Assembly (NCBI RefSeq): GCF_901538355.1
Contig: NZ_LR593887.1
Coordinates: forward strand, 248,001 to 312,000
Source of the DNA: Tuwongella immobilis
Lineage (GTDB): Bacteria > Planctomycetota > Planctomycetia > Gemmatales > Gemmataceae
Reading direction: 5' to 3'
Length of the DNA stretch: 64,000 nucleotides
Made by a program: the position numbers and the translations under genes. Below, in pieces: positions 1-9,208 of the stretch; position 1 is the first letter of the stretch, and each line of letters starts with the position of its first letter. The notes beneath the pieces are model-generated. The model made no database searches. It was not told the origin of the DNA and saw nothing but the letters and a program-made list of their open reading frames with translations.

Positions 1-2321
1 GGTGCACGCTCGGCAATGAATTGGCGACCGTCCATGTTATGGGAAATAATCTTGGTATCCCGTGGGAGCAGTAGTTTATCGTAGGCAATTTCGGTGACAC
101 CGGGGTCAATTTCGACGACTTCCATATCCACCTGACCGGGCAGCACCATTTCGCAATAGTAGGGGAAGGTATAGCCGCCGCCGCCGATGACCAGCACGGG
201 GGATGGCTTGCCGTTGCGCTTGGCAATGGCGGCCCGCACCAGTTCGCCTTGGATTTCTTCGTGGGCGTAGTAGAGATATTGGGGGTCGCGGGTGAGGCGG
301 TCTTCGGTTTGGCCGTTGGGCAGTGTGATCGTCTCTTTTTGGTACCGCACTTTCGAGTGAATGAGCATATCCAGGATCAATTCGCGTTCGATGATCCCTT
401 CTTCGGTTGGGTCGGTTTCGGTCACGCGGATGGCGTAGTAATTGGTCTCCAAATCGTAATGCGGCAGCACGGTAGATTGCAGGGTGACGATGCCGGCGGT
501 GAGTGCGCCGCTCATCAGACCGACGCCGAACAGCATGACCGCATTTTGCAGCATTTGCCCGATGATGATGGCCAGAATCGCCAGCGAGCAGGCCAAAATC
601 AGCAGCAGTGGGAAGGTGCCCACTGAGGAGATGAGGACATACCCCGTGGCGAATGTGCCTGCAATTGCGCCCAAGGTGCTGACGGCGTAGATACTTCCGG
701 TGATTCGGCCCGCGTGTGATACATCCGGCACACTGAGGCGGATCACCTGCGGGGAGACCATCCCCAGCCACATCATCGGCAGGAAGAATAGCCCGAACGT
801 CCAGGCCATTACTCGATCGACGATGGACAACCCTTCAAGCGTCTCAGAATGCATAAACAGAATCGTGAGCACAATCGACAGCAGCACAAATAACCCGCCG
901 AGCATCAGGGTGCCGCCCAGGACATAACGCCGCCGTTTTTCGGGGGAATCCTCGAACATCGGCTGCATGAGTTGGACGAGCAATCGCAGCCCGCCCATGC
1001 CAATGAGTCCGAGTTGGCCGCCAATCACGACCCGCACCCAGCGATTGGCGGGAATCGTTTCGGGATAATAAGTCGCCAGCAGCCCACCGACGCTGGGGCC
1101 GAGGAGCGACCCGGTCAGCGCGCCCCACATGAACCAGCCGCCCTTCGCCACCGAGAGCCAGATGCCGAAGGCAAACCAGCCTAGGCCGATCAGGAATCCG
1201 AGGCTTCGCACGGTCCAGGTGAGGCTGTATCGCCCCAATTCGCGGGCCCATTCGGTGTCCCAGCGATCATACAGCGTGGCGGGGGTCATTCCACGCAGCG
1301 ATTCCGGGGAGAATTGCGCCAAGAACAGGCCGAGAATTCCGCGGAGCAACATGGGGGCGAGCATGGCTCCCAGAAATCCGAACGCGAGAAATGCCATGGT
1401 GCGGCCACCGGCCATGACGCCGCGATCGGCCACGACGCCGCCGATGAAATTTCCGCTGGCGGTGCCAGCAAGCATCACGCCGATGATGCCCGTCCAGGTC
1501 CACAGCGACACACCCAGATAGGGTGCCAACACGCGAAAGCCGGCCAATTCCAACGACATGCCGCAGAAACTGGCGATGAATACGGTCAGATAGGCCGTGC
1601 GCAGTTTGAAGCCGGTCTGTTCGACGGGGGCTTCTGCGCGGATGCGTTCGCTGGAAATCAGATTCGGCATCGAGTCGGAATCATCGTTCCGTGCAGCGAA
1701 TCGCACGCCAATCCCCGCGAGTGCCAGGAGCACGGCGGTACCGATGGTGATGGTATCGGTAGTGAATTTCGCCATCAGCGTGAAGCCGGTGAGGTAATTC
1801 CCCAGCAGACAGCCCAGCGTGGAGACGGCAAACATCAGCCCGGCCACCCGCCCCGTTGCTTCCACCTTGGTGAGACAGACACGAATCGCCACCGGGGTGA
1901 CCAAACTCAATACGGTCGCGGGGATGAGGCAAACCATCGCAGAAAGCAACGGAATGCGTGCGCCCAGCGGGATCGATTGATAGAATGGACTTTGTCGGAT
2001 GAGTTCGGCACCGCCCAACGGAACGAGCGTGGCCGCCGCGCCAACCAGCAGCAGCACGGAAAGCCGGCCCATGCCGACGCCGCGATCGGCCATGCGACCG
2101 CCCAGGAAATTTCCTAGTGCGATGCCGGCCAGAAAGACGCCGATGATGGTGGTCCAAGTCTCCAACGAGGAGCCGATCGCGGGTGCGAGCATGCGTGGCG
2201 CCACGAGTTGGAGCACCAGCAGCGCCAGATTCGCCAGAAAGACACTGGCAGCCCCCATCAATAAGGGGAACCGGGGGATTCGGAGTGAGGCAGCCAGGGG
2301 TTGGACAGTCGCTGAAGCCAT
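1..2321 (-). CDS. Fused membrane (MFS-like)/spermidine synthase-domain protein, 3' end outside window
   Basis: Reverse-strand translation from ATG 2321 runs open to the window edge (over 770 codons). The N-terminal two thirds is a string of hydrophobic helices in two related halves, each with a GxFLAGxxxGNFxGGxxADRG-type loop, as in MFS-like transporters. The last part has the nucleotide-binding signature VLVIGGGGYTFP followed by a VVEIDPGVTEIA strand, the SAM-binding core of the spermidine synthase family. Such fusions are common in planctomycetes; substrate and reaction are not known, and aminopropyltransferase activity cannot be assumed. It is divergent from the Hsp70 gene across about 210 bp. 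The C-terminus is cut by the window. Confidence 0.8.
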   Translation of the reverse strand, partial: MASATVQPLAASLRIPRFPLLMGAASVFLANLALLVLQLVAPRMLAPAIGSSLETWTTIIGVFLAGIALGNFLGGRMADRGVGMGRLSVLLLVGAAATLVPLGGAELIRQSPFYQSIPLGARIPLLSAMVCLIPATVLSLVTPVAIRVCLTKVEATGRVAGLMFAVSTLGCLLGNYLTGFTLMAKFTTDTITIGTAVLLALAGIGVRFAARNDDSDSMPNLISSERIRAEAPVEQTGFKLRTAYLTVFIASFCGMSLELAGFRVLAPYLGVSLWTWTGIIGVMLAGTASGNFIGGVVADRGVMAGGRTMAFLAFGFLGAMLAPMLLRGILGLFLAQFSPESLRGMTPATLYDRWDTEWARELGRYSLTWTVRSLGFLIGLGWFAFGIWLSVAKGGWFMWGALTGSLLGPSVGGLLATYYPETIPANRWVRVVIGGQLGLIGMGGLRLLVQLMQPMFEDSPEKRRRYVLGGTLMLGGLFVLLSIVLTILFMHSETLEGLSIVDRVMAWTFGLFFLPMMWLGMVSPQVIRLSVPDVSHAGRITGSIYAVSTLGAIAGTFATGYVLISSVGTFPLLLILACSLAILAIIIGQMLQNAVMLFGVGLMSGALTAGIVTLQSTVLPHYDLETNYYAIRVTETDPTEEGIIERELILDMLIHSKVRYQKETITLPNGQTEDRLTRDPQYLYYAHEEIQGELVRAAIAKRNGKPSPVLVIGGGGYTFPYYCEMVLPGQVDMEVVEIDPGVTEIAYDKLLLPRDTKIISHNMDGRQFIAERA

Positions 2322-2532
2322 GAGCGATGATTCCGAGCAGCACGCGGTGGCCACGCCAGAACAGTCCTTCTGTTCCCCGGTCGCAGCGATTCCATCGCAG
2401 TGCGTTCTATCGAATTATGATCCGACTTGACTGGGAAAAGAAACGATAAACTTGACAGAAGCGAAGATGAACTGACAACCAGCGAATGACGTATCATCAA
2501 TCAGGCACGGTTCCTGGGGGCGGGGGATTGCG

Positions 2533-4353
2533 ATGGCGTCGCGGTATGTGGTGGGGATTGACCTGGGCACAACCAATACGGCCCTGGCGTATGTGGACAC
2601 ACAATTGGGCGAATCGGCCCGCTGTCAGGATTTGCCCATTCCGCAGGTGGTGCAGCCGGGGCAGGTCGATTCCCGGCCGCTGCTGCCTTCGTTTCTGATG
2701 CTCCCCAATGCGAGCGATCTGCCAGCGGGGAGTCTCGATTTGCCCTGGGCGAAGGGGCGTGATTTTGCCGTGGGAGAATTCGCTCGCAATCGCGGGGCGC
2801 AGGTGCCCACCCAACTGGTCGCGTCTGCCAAATCGTGGTTGGGACATGCCGGTGTGGATCGGAAGTCGCCGATTTTGCCCTGGAAATCGCCGGAGGGTGT
2901 GCGGAAAATCTCGCCGCTCGATGCCAGCACCCGCTATCTGCAACATTTGGCCGATGTCTGGAATCATACGATTGCCGCCAATTCCCCGGCGGATCGCTTG
3001 CAATTGCAAGACATTGTGCTGACCGTTCCGGCATCATTCGATGCGGCGGCCCGCGAGTTGACCATCGAGGCGGCCCGCGCGGCCGGATTCGAGCATCTCA
3101 CCATCCTGGAAGAACCCCAGGCCGCGTTCTACGCCTGGCTGAATCAAGGCGGCGATGGCTGGCGCAAACAGGTCAAGCCGAACGACCTCATTTTGGTGGC
3201 CGATATCGGCGGCGGGACCAGCGACTTTACGCTGATCGAAGTCGAAGATGATCGCGGGGAATTGCGACTCACTCGACTCGCGGTCGGCGATCACCTGCTG
3301 CTGGGCGGCGATAACATGGATTTGGCCCTCGCGTATGCCGTTGGGACGAAGCTTCCCGGCGTCAAACTCGATGGCACGCAGTTGAGCAATCTGTCGCATT
3401 CGTGCCGATTGGCGAAAGAGACATTATTCCGCGATCCGAGCAAATCGAGTGCCCCGGTGACGGTGTTGGGTCGCGGCAGCCGAGTCATCGGCGGCACCAT
3501 CAAGGCGGAACTAACGCGGGATGTCCTCGATTCCACGCTGCTGAACGGGTTCTTTCCCCCCTGCGGGCTGGAATCGCTTCCACAACGGCGAGCGGCGGCG
3601 GGGTTTCAGGAAATCGGCTTGCCGTATGTCGCAGAACCGGCGATTACCAAGCAATTGGCGCATTTTCTCAGTCGGCAGCAAGAATCGCTGGCGATGCGGG
3701 CCACCGGCGGACGCGCATCGGCGTTGCCGACGGCGATTCTGTTCAACGGCGGCGTTTTTCAAGCGAATCCACTTCGAGAGCGATTGCTCGCCGTGATGGA
3801 CGATTGGGCCACGCAAGCGAAGGCACCCAAAGTTCGCACTCTGACGGGCGAACATCTTGATTTAGCCGTCGCACGCGGTGCCGCCGTTTATGGGTTGGTG
3901 CGGCGTGGCAGCGGCATCCGCATTCGTGGCGGCACCGCGCGGGCCTACTATGTTGGCATCGAAACCGCCGCGCCGGCCATCCCCGGAATGTCGCCCCCGA
4001 TCAAGGCATTCTGCGTCGCTCCATTCGGAATGGAAGAGGGGACCGAAACCGATGTTCCTGGCCCGGAATTTGGGCTGATGGTCGGCGAACCCGTCGAATT
4101 CCGCTTTCTGGGCTCGTCCACCCGACGCCAAGATCGGCCGGGTACCTTGGTGGATGATTGGACCGACGACGAAATTGAAGAGTTGGCCCCGATTACCACG
4201 GTATTGCACGGTTCCGCCGGCGAGCGTGTCCCGGTGCGCTTGCATAGCCGAATCACCGAAGTCGGCCAACTCGAACTTTCCTGCCAAAGCCGCACCGGCG
4301 AACGCTGGAAATTGGAATTCAACGTCCGCGAATCCACCGACGCGACGCCGTAA
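2533..4353 (+). CDS. Hsp70-family ATPase (DnaK/HscC-like)
   Basis: 606 aa. The actin-like ATPase core is clear: phosphate-1 motif VGIDLGTTNTALAY at residues 7-20, phosphate-2 motif VADIGGGTSDFTLIEV near 222-237 and an adenosine-motif-like FNGGVFQ near 404-410. The region after the ATPase is a short beta-rich segment, so the substrate-binding part is reduced compared with classical DnaK (about 640 aa). The product is a cytoplasmic ATP-driven chaperone-like protein; clients are unknown and no DnaJ or GrpE gene is adjacent. ATG 2533 directly precedes the conserved first strand. It is not visibly linked to the toxin island. Confidence 0.9.
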   Translation: MASRYVVGIDLGTTNTALAYVDTQLGESARCQDLPIPQVVQPGQVDSRPLLPSFLMLPNASDLPAGSLDLPWAKGRDFAVGEFARNRGAQVPTQLVASAKSWLGHAGVDRKSPILPWKSPEGVRKISPLDASTRYLQHLADVWNHTIAANSPADRLQLQDIVLTVPASFDAAARELTIEAARAAGFEHLTILEEPQAAFYAWLNQGGDGWRKQVKPNDLILVADIGGGTSDFTLIEVEDDRGELRLTRLAVGDHLLLGGDNMDLALAYAVGTKLPGVKLDGTQLSNLSHSCRLAKETLFRDPSKSSAPVTVLGRGSRVIGGTIKAELTRDVLDSTLLNGFFPPCGLESLPQRRAAAGFQEIGLPYVAEPAITKQLAHFLSRQQESLAMRATGGRASALPTAILFNGGVFQANPLRERLLAVMDDWATQAKAPKVRTLTGEHLDLAVARGAAVYGLVRRGSGIRIRGGTARAYYVGIETAAPAIPGMSPPIKAFCVAPFGMEEGTETDVPGPEFGLMVGEPVEFRFLGSSTRRQDRPGTLVDDWTDDEIEELAPITTVLHGSAGERVPVRLHSRITEVGQLELSCQSRTGERWKLEFNVRESTDATP

Positions 4354-4374
4354 TCGACATCCAGCTCCCCATCC

Positions 4375-4401
4375 CCCGGCGGATCATGCGAATCCGTCGG
4401 G
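4375..4401. terminator. Inverted repeat between convergent genes, candidate bidirectional terminator
   Basis: A 10-bp stem (CCCGGCGGAT with ATCCGTCGGG, one G-T pair) and a 7-nt loop lie in the 62-bp gap between the convergent Hsp70 gene and the 4416-4907 gene. There is no T tract, so termination is inferred from position and stem only. Confidence 0.4.
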
Positions 4402-4415
4402 AGATGCGCGTCTGC

Positions 4416-4907
4416 TTATTCCGGTATGCGGACCACGAATTCCTGAGCCACCCCCGAAGGATTCATCAACGCGAAGCCAATTTGACTGCCAGGGGCAAAG
4501 TCTTGAAGCGGCAGCACCAGCAAGCCGTCGCGACTGGTTCGCCGAGTGCCCAATGGCAGCCAGTCTCCCATCCCAAAGCGATGGCGGATGGCCACTTCCG
4601 TATCGGCCATCGGCCCGCTTGCGTTGCGAACTTCGACACGAGCGACAGGTAATTCCTGCTGGGGCGATGCCAAGGGCGCGATCAATCGAATCGTCGCCTG
4701 CGGAGTGGAAGGCGACACTCCTTCCGGCTCCGATCGCGTGATTTTCGGCTGAATCTCAGACTTCGTTTCGGGAGTGCTGGCCACATTCGCTGGCGGGTCC
4801 ATCGAAAACGGCCACCAACCCAACTGTTTGCATACCAAAATTGAGCCTAAAATGGCTGCAAAACATTGAACCCATGTAAAAAACTTGTGCGAAGAAGAAT
4901 CGGACAT
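4416..4907 (-). CDS. Membrane-anchored hypothetical protein
   Basis: 163 aa. One N-terminal hydrophobic segment (about residues 10-30, FTWVQCFAAILGSILVC) is followed by a Pro/Ser/Thr-rich linker and a compact C-terminal beta-rich domain ending VAQEFVVRIPE, as in a single-pass protein with an exported domain. No family recognised. It starts 12 bp after the stop of the upstream gene 4920-5489, so the two probably form an operon and may act together at the envelope. Confidence 0.6.
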   Translation of the reverse strand: MSDSSSHKFFTWVQCFAAILGSILVCKQLGWWPFSMDPPANVASTPETKSEIQPKITRSEPEGVSPSTPQATIRLIAPLASPQQELPVARVEVRNASGPMADTEVAIRHRFGMGDWLPLGTRRTSRDGLLVLPLQDFAPGSQIGFALMNPSGVAQEFVVRIPE

Positions 4908-4919
4908 CTGGAAAATCCT

Positions 4920-5489
4920 TTATTCGCCGCGTGGATCAGGCCCCAGGAAGATTCGTCCCATGTAGGCATTGCCAATACTTGTGCCAGCATCGATGCCTTC
5001 GACATACTTCCAGCCTCTGCCGCGGCTGAGTCGTTCCAAGTCTTCGACACTGCGAACGACATGCCCATCAAATCCGTAAATCGTATCTCCTGGAACGAAG
5101 ACCTCGGGAGATAGACCCGTGCCACGAGCAACGAGAATTCGGAGTGCATCGCGATCGACTTTCACCACTTCCACGACTCCCCGTCGATTTTGCCGAACCG
5201 TCAACTTTAAATTGGGCAAATAGAGCGGATCGCCAGGAGCCACGCGCGGTCCATCTTGACCATCGTCGCGCCGGGGCGGCGTTTCAGGCTGCGGAATCGG
5301 GGTTGGCTTCGCACCCGGCAGACGAGCGGGATCAAGCTGTTGCAGCGGCGGAAAATCGATCCGTTCATCCCCGGATGATCCCGGCTTGATGGGAATCGCA
5401 GGCATGGAGCGAATTTCTTGCGCAACCAGCGGCGTCTGCCCAGCGGCCACGAGGATCACAATCAGCGTGAGACGAGTTCGAATGCACAT
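4920..5489 (-). CDS. Exported protein with a PDZ-like C-terminal region
   Basis: 189 aa from ATG 5489, chosen because it gives a good signal peptide (MCIRTRLTLIVILVAAGQTP, with a likely cut after VAQ) and has GGAG about 9 nt upstream; a longer in-frame start at 5672 would add a non-hydrophobic N-terminus. A Pro-rich linker leads into a domain with a GDTIYGFDGHVVRSVEDLERL-like stretch typical of PDZ folds, suggesting peptide or protein binding outside the cytoplasmic membrane. It is first in a pair with 4416-4907. Confidence 0.6.
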   Translation of the reverse strand: MCIRTRLTLIVILVAAGQTPLVAQEIRSMPAIPIKPGSSGDERIDFPPLQQLDPARLPGAKPTPIPQPETPPRRDDGQDGPRVAPGDPLYLPNLKLTVRQNRRGVVEVVKVDRDALRILVARGTGLSPEVFVPGDTIYGFDGHVVRSVEDLERLSRGRGWKYVEGIDAGTSIGNAYMGRIFLGPDPRGE

Positions 5490-5731
5490 GCAGAATTCTC
5501 CGGTGGAAACCCAATTCCTTGGCCAGAAGTTCCCATTTAGGAACGTCGATTGAATGAGCACCGACATAGTCGATTCGCATCCCGTTCGTTCCGATTGCCA
5601 ATTTTTCTGCCCGGAATTGCGAGAATTGTTCGGATGCCTGCGAGGATCGAACGAATTGCGGCGAGAGATCACCTCTGTGAAGTCCCATATGTTGCAACGG
5701 GGTCAACGAAATCTGTGGAAAGGAACGAATC

Positions 5732-6085
5732 ATGCGAGATTGGAGCGATGAGCATCAAGATTATGTGGAAGTGATCGACGATTCGAATGTGTTGCTGGCC
5801 TTGGCCGAGCGCGGACAGACGGAGTTGATCCAGGAATATCTGCAACAAGGCTCCGATGTAAACATGACCGGCGATTTCGACGAAACGCCGGCATATCTGG
5901 CGGCAAAGGCGAATAATCTCCGGATGCTGAAGATTCTGACCGCGGCGGGGGCCGACCTCGATCGGTCGTGTGTGTTGGGGTTCAATCCGCTGCACTGGGC
6001 GAAAACGAACAATAATCCGGAAATGATCGAGTTCATTACGCAATGGTATGCGTCGAAATCTGGCCCATCATCCTCGACTGAGTGA
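5732..6085 (+). CDS. Small ankyrin-repeat protein
   Basis: 117 aa. Two to three ankyrin repeats are visible: LLALAERGQTELIQEYLQQG, then DETPAYLAAKANNLRMLKIL, then GFNPLHWAKTNNNPEMIEFI. The protein is little more than the repeats, so it is a binding module with unknown partner. It is divergent from the exported pair. Single ankyrin proteins sometimes act as immunity or chaperone factors, but nothing here shows that. Confidence 0.75.
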   Translation: MRDWSDEHQDYVEVIDDSNVLLALAERGQTELIQEYLQQGSDVNMTGDFDETPAYLAAKANNLRMLKILTAAGADLDRSCVLGFNPLHWAKTNNNPEMIEFITQWYASKSGPSSSTE

Positions 6086-6228
6086 AACCGATTCTGCGGC
6101 AATATCTGTGGATCGATCGACTCTCGCAGGTCGAATTCCGTGGTACCCGCTTCATCGGGAATCCGGATTGAAGTTGGCACGTTCGCGATCGTGTCGATGA
6201 TCGGCAGATTCCAGCAAAGGGGCGAGGC

Positions 6229-6747
6229 ATGCATTGGCAAGATTCACCACCCCACAAAGCGATCAACTTCGGTGCCGCGTTCGGTCTCCCCGATTCGCCC
6301 ACGATGTTTCGCGTCTCGATTCTGAGAGTGCCCGAGTCGGATTCACTTCCGACTGCATTCGCGGAGTTCTGGCGACGGGTGCTCACCGAGGGGCCGGAAC
6401 AATGCTCGGATGCCTGGACCGTGTTGCTCGTGCAGATGAATCTGCTTGGTGGTGGGTTTACCTGTGTGTTTACCGGCACGGATCTGCACGGTGATGAGCC
6501 GCCCGTGTTCAAATTCAGCTCCACGGCATTGGAGGCGGAGTGTTACGCCTTGCCAGAATGCGAACCGGGTGATCCGCAATGGGAAGCGGACTATCAGGCA
6601 TTGGAGGATCGTTGCCTGGAACAACTGGTGGCTGCGACCAAATTGGAACCGATTGCGGGATATTTGGCCGCACTCCGCGAACGGCGGGCATTTGCCACCA
6701 TTGTCTGCGATTTCGATCGCACGAAACAATGGCCACTGAAACTGTGA
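6229..6747 (+). CDS. Hypothetical protein
   Basis: 172 aa soluble, acidic protein with no recognised family, transmembrane segment or signal peptide. ATG 6229 has a purine-rich GGGGCGAGGC just upstream; ATG 6304 (MFRVSILRVPESD) is an alternative start. It ends 54 bp before the stop of the convergent metallopeptidase gene. Confidence 0.55.
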   Translation: MHWQDSPPHKAINFGAAFGLPDSPTMFRVSILRVPESDSLPTAFAEFWRRVLTEGPEQCSDAWTVLLVQMNLLGGGFTCVFTGTDLHGDEPPVFKFSSTALEAECYALPECEPGDPQWEADYQALEDRCLEQLVAATKLEPIAGYLAALRERRAFATIVCDFDRTKQWPLKL

Positions 6748-6801
6748 GGGGTTGCCCCCAATCGCCGATTCACGGAAATCCTCCCGACATCAATCCCGGC
6801 G

Positions 6802-7554
6802 TCAACCGCTGCGGAGGATGCGCACGGGGACGAGTTTGGGGCGCGGGACGACGGTGCCCATTACCGCGCCGTGGCGTTGGCACAATTGCACGAAATTGAG
6901 TCGGAGAAAATCGTACAGACGCGGTTCGGGGCGCAGTTGCAGATATTCGCGGGCGAGTTCGGCCATATGTTGGTCGTACTCTTTTTGGCTGGCGGTGTGG
7001 ACATCGTAACGGCCACCATGTCGACGCAAATCGCCATCGAATGATGGGCTAATGTGATACAATTCGTGAAATAGGGTGACGAGTTTTTCGTCGAATCCCT
7101 GGGTGAAAAATCGCGGCAAGCAGAAACTGACGACGTACAACACTTCGCGGCCATCCACGAAATACCGCTGGACCTGATAGGTGACGCCGCGCTGCACACG
7201 CACGAGCTGACCATCGCGGAAACGCATTGGCGTGACGCGGGCCTGCAATCCATGTCGGCGATTGTTTCGGGCCTGTGTGAAGGTGAACAGCAACCGGCTC
7301 ACGTCCAGATGGTAGAACGCGGGCGAGCGAACGGCGATGTCGGCGGTGAGGCGGCGGATGTGCCCACAGAAATCAAACGGTTGATCGATTCGCCCGGTTT
7401 CCAGCCAGGGAGGGACGCTGTCGCCCCGATTCACGCCCCGCGCAGGCAAATCGCCTTGCACCAATTTCTGGGGCAGTGGTGAGGTTTCGTTCCACGACAG
7501 CACCAGGGGGTGGGACTGTCGGCTCAGTTGGGACCGCGATGCAGGACGAGCCAT
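6802..7554 (-). CDS. Putative zinc metallopeptidase (HELYH motif)
   Basis: About 250 aa from ATG 7554 (MARPASRS); a TTG start at 7638 would add 28 residues. The zinc signature VTLFHELYHISP is followed by FDGDLRRHGGRYDVH, an arrangement like that of putative phage/bacterial metallopeptidases of unknown substrate. No signal peptide. It is the last ordinary gene before the toxin island; the next 350 bp to the right have no confident gene. Confidence 0.65.
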   Translation of the reverse strand: MARPASRSQLSRQSHPLVLSWNETSPLPQKLVQGDLPARGVNRGDSVPPWLETGRIDQPFDFCGHIRRLTADIAVRSPAFYHLDVSRLLFTFTQARNNRRHGLQARVTPMRFRDGQLVRVQRGVTYQVQRYFVDGREVLYVVSFCLPRFFTQGFDEKLVTLFHELYHISPSFDGDLRRHGGRYDVHTASQKEYDQHMAELAREYLQLRPEPRLYDFLRLNFVQLCQRHGAVMGTVVPRPKLVPVRILRSG

Positions 7555-7988
7555 ATTCTGGGCCTCGCTTCCAATCGGGAGATACCTTCCTGGTCCCCGA
7601 TGTCCCTGCATGCTAGGCGACGTTGTCATCCCGGTCAACTATTCGCTGCTGATTCCGACGGAAAGCATTCCAGAAATTGCTGGAAAATCTGGTCCCATCG
7701 CTGAGGTTCGGAATGACGTGCCGAAATGCTCCGGAACAGACGACTGCACACCTCTCCGCCACTTCCGCCGGAACTCGATGTCAACGCTCAACAACGCGCT
7801 CGCCGAATCCAGACTCAGTCGAAGCAGGATACCCTCGAAATGGCTCGGCAACACATGGCCCGGCTTCTGCAAGTCGCCGAATCGTGCTGGCATGGGCCTC
7901 CGACGACATGCAGGTCAGGGCGGCGGGTCGCCGGGACTGGCGTGGATCCAGACGCCGCTGATGTGGAAGCGAGAAATCGAAAGGCCGA
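7555..7988. other. Junction between backbone and toxin island, no confident gene
   Basis: The best plus-strand ORF (7726-8064) has a Gln/Arg-rich helical stretch (RRIQTQSKQDTLEMARQHMA) but runs into the back of an immunity gene on the other strand. A short piece near 7920-7965 (GCCGGGACTGGCGTGGATCC and following) resembles the leader block at about 30.17 kb, so island debris begins here. Confidence 0.4.
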
Positions 7989-8468
7989 TTACGGCTCTTC
8001 GCCACTGTATTTGTCGGGATGCTCCAAGTTGACCATGATAAAACAGCACCCATTCGAGCAATAAACACCTGGGTGGATCCACTTGGCGGATGCCACTTGT
8101 CTGAAAGCAGGGGATTTGCTGGTTTGGGCGAACGCCACAGTCTCTTGCTCAGTCGTTCGCCCAGGAATCGCAAAAAATAGTGGCTCTCCGCACCTCGCAC
8201 AAGTCACTTTGTCGGTAGACAGATTCGCCGGAACCCAGTTTTCAGGATGCATCTCTTCAGGGCAATAATCCACAGCCACAGTCGCCCCAACCTGCTGAAG
8301 CTGCCTCCGCACAAATGCAATGCGCTTCGCATCCCCAACAGTGATGCGGTCCGGCGTCAGATCGACAATTGTTTTCGCTTGAGCCAGGGGAATCTGCAAA
8401 ATCCTTGCGACGGTGTTGATCACACGAAGTCTCGAAGCACCAACATCGACAAGACGAAGTAAGAACAT
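7989..8468 (-). CDS. Predicted immunity protein: L7/L12-CTD-like domain plus four-Cys zinc-binding-like motif
   Basis: 159 aa. The N-terminal half (ARILQIPLAQAKTIVDLTPD then AFVRRQLQQVGATVAV) has the helix/strand pattern of the ribosomal L7/L12 C-terminal domain. The C-terminal half has TCARCGEPLFF and HPGVYCSNGC, a probable zinc ribbon. It is homologous to the protein at 29668-30129, which follows a toxin domain, so an immunity role is likely. Its own toxin is missing: directly upstream is a carrier N-terminal fragment cut at a non-coding junction, so this is an orphan immunity gene. Confidence 0.6.
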   Translation of the reverse strand: MFLLRLVDVGASRLRVINTVARILQIPLAQAKTIVDLTPDRITVGDAKRIAFVRRQLQQVGATVAVDYCPEEMHPENWVPANLSTDKVTCARCGEPLFFAIPGRTTEQETVAFAQTSKSPAFRQVASAKWIHPGVYCSNGCCFIMVNLEHPDKYSGEEP

Positions 8469-8484
8469 TTCGCCTCCGATGGCG

Positions 8485-8935
8485 CTAATCGAGTCGGTAG
8501 AATTTCGGAGCCACTGCCGCTGGGACCGCTTGCAGGGTATCCCGATGCGCTGCCGGACACACTACCGGAGCTTTCGACATAGCCCCAGCTTGCCGCGCCC
8601 ATTGGCCCGCTTGGAATGCTGCCGATTGGAACGTTCGCCTGCGGGAAATCGCGGCTGGAGTCCCGAGAAAAGAAGGAAACCGCGAGAGTGAGAATTTACA
8701 GGCCTGGCAGGAGTCCCGGTCTAGTTTTCTGCAAGCCGATTTCGATGATTCCGAAGCTGTCACCCTGATTCGGGACACGCCGGACGCGGTGAACAACGAC
8801 GTGCAAGTCGCGGCGGCGGAAGGCTCTTACTACCCTCCCACCATGCTCCCAATCGGTGGCCCTGGCTGCCCCGATGGGCTTGCGTGGGCGGGAGATGCCG
8901 CCGGGATACACGAAGGCCCACAGGCGTGAACTCTC
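8485..8935 (-). pseudogene. Leader block plus carrier N-terminal fragment
   Basis: Read leftward, a leader block (about 8935-8690, with the conserved GGCTTGCAGAAAAC-type and GGGACTCCTGCC pieces) is followed by the carrier N-terminus IGSIPSGPMGAASWGYVESS and Ser/Gly repeats (about 8630-8507). It then breaks at SGSGSEILPTRLAP, 20-30 bp before the immunity gene 7989-8468. The middle of a carrier and its toxin have been deleted. Confidence 0.65.
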
Positions 8936-8969
8936 TCAACCAACTATCGTCCAGACAAATCGACACCAA

Positions 8970-9185
8970 TCATTCGGATACACAGCCCAGTGAAGTCAAC
9001 TCACGCCTGAATTCGGCAACCAATCCGTCTGGAATCTCAAGCGAGATGTCCTCAGCTAACTTGAACCGCTTATACACGCTGACGCATTGCTCAAGCGTCA
9101 TGATTTCGTACGACACCAGAAAGTTTATCAGGTGGACGAAGTTCACGCCCTTGTTGGGTTCGTATCGGATGCGAAAAGATGTCAT
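8970..9185 (-). CDS. Small predicted immunity protein
   Basis: 71 aa, acidic, helical (MTLEQCVSVYKRFKLAEDIS), no recognised family. It starts 24 bp after the stop of toxin module 9209-9970 on the same strand, the usual immunity position in this island. Function is inferred from position only. Confidence 0.5.
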   Translation of the reverse strand: MTSFRIRYEPNKGVNFVHLINFLVSYEIMTLEQCVSVYKRFKLAEDISLEIPDGLVAEFRRELTSLGCVSE

Positions 9186-9208
9186 GGTGGCTCCCGCTAC
9201 TCCTTGAC

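Noticed and set aside
1314..2117. Plus-strand ORF of 267 codons
   Set aside because: Shadow of the fused membrane/spermidine-synthase gene on the other strand; low-complexity His/Gln/Arg composition.
6802..7554. The HELYH protein as part of the toxin island
   Set aside because: It has no linker, leader or immunity neighbour and sits with the backbone genes.
7639..8064. Possible small genes on either strand at the island border
   Set aside because: No family, no consistent start, and the plus-strand candidate runs into an immunity gene on the opposite strand.
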